A stretch of DNA of 36,688 bases from CAYFZR01 sp964347835 [NCBI: uncultured archaeon] (GTDB lineage Archaea; CAYFZR01). The translations under genes were made by a program, and so were the position numbers. The notes beneath the pieces are model-generated. The model searched no databases. It was not told the DNA's origin and saw only the letters and a list, made by a program, of their open reading frames with translations. Of this stretch, positions 32,745 through 36,688 are shown piece after piece; position 1 is the stretch's first letter, and every line of letters starts with the position of its first letter. Where the stretch lies: contig CAYFZR010000058.1 of assembly GCA_964347835.1 (NCBI GenBank), positions 1 through 36,688 of the forward strand. The letters are read 5' to 3'.

Positions 32745-33589
32745 ACGATTCCCCTATTCCATATAGAAGGAAGTCCTTCTAGGCTTCTCTTTAGACCTCT
32801 TTTCATATCCATATCTGGCATATCTTTGATATAAAACCTTATGCTAATGTTTTTCTTACCTTCTTTCCACTGAGTCTTTGTAGTGAGAACGTTGGAGATG
32901 TCCAAAATTTGCTGAAGATCCTTAAGATAGTTTCCTACATCCTCCTTTCTATGAGAGACAAAATCGAAAATAATCTTATTTCCTCTTTTCCTACATTTTC
33001 TCTTAAATAGAGCAAAAAGATAAGGTTTAACAAAATTTTCGTCCTCTTTTATCCAATCAGGTACCCTCATATCATAGACACCAGCTATCTTAAAAATGTG
33101 AGATGTAACGTGAGGTATCTCTATGGCACCGTTAAAATCTAAATTAAATATGTCAACGAGTATATTTCCCAATTCCCAAGATGTATTGCAAGAATATATT
33201 ATTCTAGGAGAAAAGGAATATCCAACCAGATAAGCAAATATTCTGGCCCATCCCTCATTATTTATATTCATCGGAAATGCGATATCCATTATCTTTCCAG
33301 TTTTGCCCCATCTTATTTGTCTTACAGACCTTTGAACATCGTCTACCTTTATTTTTGAAAGATTACATAGAATATCAAGATGAAATCCGCTCAAAAAACT
33401 CTTCTGAAATTCTCCTTCTCTTTTTCTTCCTCCGTTTTTTAAAACGCTTATAGTACTTTGTCTAATGCCTAATTTTTCAGATAATGGATTGCGACTATTC
33501 TTACATGCTTCATCAAACAACATTGTTCTTGTACTATCTTCCAAAAACAAATAGAGGTTATCGTCAAACACTGCACTCAGATTCAGCAT
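32738..33589 (-). CDS. HTH protein with a degenerate LAGLIDADG-like core, probable regulator
   Basis: This 283-residue protein is not in any named family I can be sure of. Residues 34-54 (NPLSEKLGIRQSTISVLKNGG) form a helix-turn-helix. Two later segments look like halves of a LAGLIDADG fold. The first is GWARIFAYLVGYSFS at about 113-127. The second is VPDWIKEDENFVKPYLFALFKRKC at about 176-199, followed by a beta strand (IIFDFVS) and the helix YLKDLQQILDI. The acidic catalytic residues expected at the end of each motif are absent, so it is probably a DNA-binding protein and not a nuclease, as in WhiA-type proteins. Its end overlaps argH, suggesting a role in argH control. Confidence 0.68.
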   Translation of the reverse strand: MLNLSAVFDDNLYLFLEDSTRTMLFDEACKNSRNPLSEKLGIRQSTISVLKNGGRKREGEFQKSFLSGFHLDILCNLSKIKVDDVQRSVRQIRWGKTGKIMDIAFPMNINNEGWARIFAYLVGYSFSPRIIYSCNTSWELGNILVDIFNLDFNGAIEIPHVTSHIFKIAGVYDMRVPDWIKEDENFVKPYLFALFKRKCRKRGNKIIFDFVSHRKEDVGNYLKDLQQILDISNVLTTKTQWKEGKKNISIRFYIKDMPDMDMKRGLKRSLEGLPSIWNRGIVC

Positions 33590-33602
33590 GCATACCCGAC
33601 CA

Positions 33603-33628
33603 TTTAGTTATTTAATTATTAAACTAAA
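33603..33628. repeat. Inverted repeat upstream of the HTH-argH operon
   Basis: TTTAGTT at 33603-33609 and AACTAAA at 33622-33628 form a perfect 7-bp inverted repeat with a 12-base AT spacer. It lies 14-39 bases before the HTH gene start and downstream of TATA-like sequence at 33645-33656 (minus strand), the place of a repressor operator. Autoregulation is inference. Confidence 0.45.
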
Positions 33629-33680
33629 CAGTCTAATATATGAATATAATATAAATAACTTTTCCTCGGTCTCATCAAAA

Positions 33681-34001
33681 TCAAGAAGTTAATCTTCTCT
33701 CTATGGTCTCGCTCATTCTTTTTTCTATCACCTTAGATTCAATTTCAAGTAATTTATCCATTAATTCCTCTCTAATTGAAACAATTTTTCTTCCTTCTTC
33801 TGTAATCTCGCATATCCTGTATAATCCTTTCTTTTCTCTAGAAATTAACGAGTTCTCCTCTAATTCTTTAAGTTGTTTTGACGGGAAATATGGTATTTCC
33901 AAAACATTCTTTAATTCATCTACAGAAAGTCCACCTCTTTCTTTAAGGGCTTTGAGTATTTTATAGTGTAATTCAGAGGAAAATATTTCGAACAACTTCA
34001 T
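33681..34001 (-). CDS. Winged-helix transcriptional regulator
   Basis: This 106-residue protein opens with FSSELHYKILKALKERGGLSVDELKNVL, the first helices of an ArsR/HxlR-like winged helix. The recognition segment (FPSKQLKELEENSLISRE) and the wing (KKGLYRICEITEEGRKIV) follow. The C-terminal 35 residues are a charged helix, probably for dimerisation. It has no effector domain. It lies 47 bases after UPF0280 on the same strand and 91 bases before the LAGLIDADG-like HTH gene. The target genes are unknown. Confidence 0.8.
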   Translation of the reverse strand: MKLFEIFSSELHYKILKALKERGGLSVDELKNVLEIPYFPSKQLKELEENSLISREKKGLYRICEITEEGRKIVSIREELMDKLLEIESKVIEKRMSETIERRLTS

Positions 34002-34048
34002 GATCTTTAATTATTGGTCTTTTTTTATGAATGTTGCCCTCAGACGTA

Positions 34049-34780
34049 TCAATATTTTTGAACGTCCAAAAAGAAGTCTGGCCTTTCATCTCTTACATTT
34101 ATGATTTCCGGAAGGTTTCCCCATGCTCCGAGTCTATTCCTATAAATAATTAAAGCACCATCAATTCCTTCTATCTTTTTTGCAAAATTTAACCCCTTTT
34201 TCAATCCCCTTTTACCCTTTACAACATTAGCAATTGCTGTAGCGGCTGCATCAGCAAGAATAGCAGATTTTGCAACAACTACGGTGGCATCAGATTCGCC
34301 AAAACTTATTGAATGTCCTATGCTCGCAGAGGATGTACAAATTCCTAGAGGAAGAGATTCTTTACTTATGTTAAATCCTATTCTATTTGAAAATTTAGAA
34401 TCTCCAGCGTATATTGCTATTTTGAAGTCTCTCTCTCCGTGGATATAAATATCTCCTCCATTTTCTATGAGAATACTCTTTGCATGATTTAAAGCAGATT
34501 TGCAAGAAAGCTCTGAAAACGCTCCTGCTACACACGCCATAGGACCTACTCCTGCCTTTCTACTCGCATGAGCCATCTCCTTAACTATGTCCGGGGAATC
34601 TTCATCAACCTTAATTGGAGCCAGAGATACTCTGAATAATGGATTTTTTTGAATGTAATCTTCCAATTTAATTCTGTTTTCGATTACGCTACGCTTTATG
34701 TATTCTAGAGCCTCTTCTCTATCCAGTAAGATATTCAATACGGTTTCTTTATAACTCCATCTGAAGTTTTTCATATTCAT
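34049..34780 (-). CDS. UPF0280 family protein (ApbE-like)
   Basis: This 243-residue protein belongs to UPF0280, a family shared by methanogens and Archaeoglobi and structurally related to ApbE-type flavin-transfer proteins. Characteristic segments are GVGPMACVAGAFSEL, ENGGDIYIHG and TSSASIGHSISFGESDA. The function of the family is not established; a role in cofactor metabolism has been suggested. The ATG at 34780 overlaps the elp3 stop in ATGA, and a second ATG two codons later is an alternative. Coupling to elp3 suggests a link to tRNA modification or only shared expression. Confidence 0.88.
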   Translation of the reverse strand: MNMKNFRWSYKETVLNILLDREEALEYIKRSVIENRIKLEDYIQKNPLFRVSLAPIKVDEDSPDIVKEMAHASRKAGVGPMACVAGAFSELSCKSALNHAKSILIENGGDIYIHGERDFKIAIYAGDSKFSNRIGFNISKESLPLGICTSSASIGHSISFGESDATVVVAKSAILADAAATAIANVVKGKRGLKKGLNFAKKIEGIDGALIIYRNRLGAWGNLPEIINVRDERPDFFLDVQKY

Positions 34781-36339
34781 CTCAATTCTTTTATCATATA
34801 TGGACCAATTAAAGAATATTCAAGTCTTTTGAAATATTCTCTTACCCCTATACCACTTGTAACAGATATACTTTTCATACCTTCGTTTAATGAAATGAAT
34901 TCCGCTTCTCTTAAGAGTTTTTTTCCCAGACCTTTGTGTTGATAAGAATCTTTAAAAACCATACCTACTGGAGTGAGAGGACCGTATACGTGGATCTCTC
35001 TTATGAGAGATGTGTCTTTATCCAGTTCTTTTCTATGGGGCTCGCTTGGAATTCTAAGTCTCAAATAACCTATCAATATATCTCTTTCTATATCTTCGAC
35101 AGAAATAAAAAATTCTTTCCCATCGGAGGCTTTATAAGAATCTATAACGATATCTATATCTCTAGGTTCCTTTTTTTCTTTATATACCTTATGTCCTACC
35201 TCCCTGCATCTTATGCATCTGCATTTCTCGTTATTATATGCAAGTTTATTGTATACGAGTTCGCCTAAGTTTGTTTCCTTAATTCCCGCTTCGATTTTAT
35301 TGCTCGGGATATCCCTTTGTATTCTCATAGTCCTTATCCATTTTGGCAAGAGTTTTTTTGCTTCCAGAATCAGTTTTAATGCCTCTTCTGTACTTAGAGG
35401 AGTATAATCCCCCCTCTTATACCATTCATATATTTTTGTACCTTCTATAACCAAACAGGGATATATCTTAAGCATATCTGGGGAGAACTCTTCTTTTAGT
35501 ATTGTCTTAAAGGTCTTAAGATCTCCTTCAAAATCTGAAAACGGTAGTCCAGGCATTATGTGATAGCATACCTTAAGACCGGAGTCTTTCAATATCTTAG
35601 TCGCTTCTATGACATCCTTTACGCCGTGACCCCTGTCTAATTTTAATAATATATAGTCGAAGACTGTTTGTACGCCTAACTCTACTCTTGTAGTCCCATA
35701 AGAAAGCATTACGTCTACATGTTTTTCTTTGGAGTAATCAGGTCTCGTTTCTATGGTAATGCCTGATATTCTTCTCTTCGATGTCTCGCAATCTTTCATT
35801 ACTTCCGATATACTCCCTCTCCTAACATTTGTTATACCTTCCAAACAACCCTTTATAAAATAATTTTGAAAAGGTAGTGGTCTAGATGTAAATGTGCCAC
35901 CCATAACGATCAATTCGATCTTGTCAACAAGATGCCCAATTTTCTCAAGTTGATCTATCCTGAAGTATACCTGTTCATAAGGATCGTACTCGAAAGTCTT
36001 TCCTCTCATGGAAGCGGGTTCATTTCCGGTATAACTCTGCGGAGTATTTTTATCTGGTCCGCCTGGACAATATGCGCACCTACCGTGAGGGCAGGGATGA
36101 GGATCTGTCATGACCGCTATAACGGTTACGCCTGATAACGTTCTTACAGGCTTTCTTCTTAGTATTGGCAAGACCTTTTCGTAATCCTTCTTCCCCACCT
36201 TACTCAAAATCTCAGAATTGGAGGGTAACTTCTCAAGATTAAATAACTTACAGGCGCTTATCTTGGCTTTTTCTAATTCTTCTTTGGATCTTATTTCGCC
36301 TTCTACGATGCCTTTCACTAAGTAATCAATGGCGCTCAT
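34777..36339 (-). CDS. Elp3: tRNA wobble-uridine carboxymethylation radical SAM/acetyltransferase
   Basis: It adds the carboxymethyl group to uridine 34 of tRNAs, working as a single protein in archaea without the other Elongator subunits. The 520-residue protein has a radical-SAM cluster motif with Cys83, Cys88 and Cys91 (CPHGRCAYC) near its start. The TIM-barrel core follows, then a Cys-rich linker ([10 protein letters not shown]). A C-terminal GNAT acetyltransferase domain includes [16 protein letters not shown]. The ATG at 36339 overlaps the stop of the truncated hydrolase-family gene before it, and its own stop overlaps UPF0280. Confidence 0.95.
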   Translation of the reverse strand: MSAIDYLVKGIVEGEIRSKEELEKAKISACKLFNLEKLPSNSEILSKVGKKDYEKVLPILRRKPVRTLSGVTVIAVMTDPHPCPHGRCAYCPGGPDKNTPQSYTGNEPASMRGKTFEYDPYEQVYFRIDQLEKIGHLVDKIELIVMGGTFTSRPLPFQNYFIKGCLEGITNVRRGSISEVMKDCETSKRRISGITIETRPDYSKEKHVDVMLSYGTTRVELGVQTVFDYILLKLDRGHGVKDVIEATKILKDSGLKVCYHIMPGLPFSDFEGDLKTFKTILKEEFSPDMLKIYPCLVIEGTKIYEWYKRGDYTPLSTEEALKLILEAKKLLPKWIRTMRIQRDIPSNKIEAGIKETNLGELVYNKLAYNNEKCRCIRCREVGHKVYKEKKEPRDIDIVIDSYKASDGKEFFISVEDIERDILIGYLRLRIPSEPHRKELDKDTSLIREIHVYGPLTPVGMVFKDSYQHKGLGKKLLREAEFISLNEGMKSISVTSGIGVREYFKRLEYSLIGPYMIKELR

Positions 36340-36518
36340 GAAACATCATTCCAAATCAATCCAATATCCTCTATTTCACACTCAACGATGTCTTTTCTCT
36401 TTAAAGGACCTACTCCTGCCGGAGTACCTGTAGATATTATGTCACCGGGTTTTAACGTCATTATACCCAATACAAATTCAACTAAAGAATAAAAGTCAAA
36501 TATCATTTTCCATCTCCG
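36336..36518 (-). pseudogene. Fumarylacetoacetate hydrolase family, C-terminal fragment
   Basis: About 60 codons survive before an in-frame TAG at 36519-36521. They encode the C-terminal end of an FAH-family enzyme, with [16 protein letters not shown], the metal/substrate block [17 protein letters not shown] and a tail [16 protein letters not shown]. Normal family members have about 200-280 residues, so most of the protein, including the metal-binding Glu residues, is absent. Homology ends close to the point where base composition changes. The stop overlaps the elp3 ATG in ATGA, the coupling expected of the intact gene, so the break was probably made recently or during assembly. A start at the ATG at 36506 would give only 56 residues. 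Confidence 0.75.
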
Positions 36519-36547
36519 CTAATACGGTAAAAGAGTTGGTTTGGCGC

Positions 36548-36688
36548 TTATGGCTCCCGCATCTCCCACAGGGGCAGTCCGGTAGTCTCGTCATATCCCC
36601 TGACCAGTTGTTCGCCGACTAACTCTTGGAGATATATCTCTCCCGCGAATATTATCGTCCCTGCCATGAGGTGTCCAGAGTACGTCTT
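36548..36688 (-). CDS. C-terminal end of a PQQ-like beta-propeller protein (5' partial)
   Basis: The last 47 codons of the window, read on the minus strand, give GTIIFAGEIYLQELVGEQLV and GYDETTGLPLWEMREP before a TAA. The pattern YDxxTGxxLW is the blade signature of PQQ-like/quinoprotein beta-propellers. The start lies beyond the window. The stretch is about half G plus C, clearly richer than its neighbourhood, and uses CTG, CTC and GCG codons. It sits directly upstream of the truncated hydrolase fragment, with a 29-base spacer. Confidence 0.5.
   Translation of the reverse strand, partial: KTYSGHLMAGTIIFAGEIYLQELVGEQLVRGYDETTGLPLWEMREP

Noticed and set aside
32738-33589. Active homing endonuclease or intein
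   Set aside because: The acidic residues of both LAGLIDADG-like motifs are missing, the frame stands alone, and no interrupted host gene is seen.
1-36688. CRISPR array, tRNA/rRNA, IS element or prophage
   Set aside because: No regularly spaced repeats, cloverleaf sequences, transposase or integrase frames, or terminal repeats were seen. The gaps are all shorter than about 265 bases and are explained by promoters or AT-rich spacers.

Overview
The window is archaeal and AT-rich, gene-dense and without any RNA gene, CRISPR array or transposase that I can recognise. Archaeal markers are GatD and GatE (tRNA-dependent Glu-tRNA(Gln) amidotransferase), a pyruvoyl arginine decarboxylase beside SpeD and SpeE, the aconitase-X plus UbiD branch of the archaeal mevalonate pathway, Elp3, a UPF0280 protein, two KaiC-like ATPases and a FlaK-like prepilin peptidase. 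UPF0280 and the S-layer-like protein point to a euryarchaeon near the methanogen/ANME/Archaeoglobi lineages; the exact lineage is inference. Ribosome binding sites of GGTGA or GGAGG type and TTTATATA-like promoter boxes are common, and GTG and TTG starts are frequent.

Layout. 1-2324: two peptide ABC-transporter ATPases (the first cut by the window edge) separated by an opposing 110-residue gene. 2326-5043 (minus): GIY-YIG protein, alanine dehydrogenase/ornithine cyclodeaminase homologue, beta carbonic anhydrase and SGNH hydrolase in one run. 5062-10464 (plus): anhydromevalonate phosphate decarboxylase, both subunits of phosphomevalonate dehydratase, a site-2 protease, a helical protein and an FKBP prolyl isomerase. 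10536-14841: a lipoprotein, a secreted coiled-coil protein with a coupled small lipoprotein, a HAD phosphatase, a UBP zinc finger plus double-CDGSH Fe-S protein pair, and a protein with split DnaJ-like zinc motifs. 15040-17858: a tiny pilin-like protein, a prepilin peptidase and four overlapping genes for small membrane-anchored proteins, a compact pilus-like locus. 18029-24987: CTP synthase, two KaiC-like ATPases bracketing the polyamine genes pdaD, speD and speE, then GlmS. 25148-29076: a membrane coiled-coil protein, gatD and gatE. 29130-31266: two secreted proteins, one S-layer-like and one a predicted zinc metallopeptidase with Ig-like repeats. 31275-36339 (minus): argH coupled to an HTH protein with a degenerate LAGLIDADG fold, a winged-helix protein, UPF0280 and elp3.

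The last 350 bases hold only the C-terminal end of a fumarylacetoacetate-hydrolase-family gene. It breaks at about 36518 into GC-richer DNA that encodes the end of a PQQ-like beta-propeller protein, so this is either a rearrangement or a chimeric contig end.

The best candidates for something undescribed are the mini-pilus locus, the argH-linked LAGLIDADG-type regulator with an inverted repeat upstream, the secreted toxin-like metallopeptidase, and the palindrome that seems to supply ribosome binding sites to two divergent genes.
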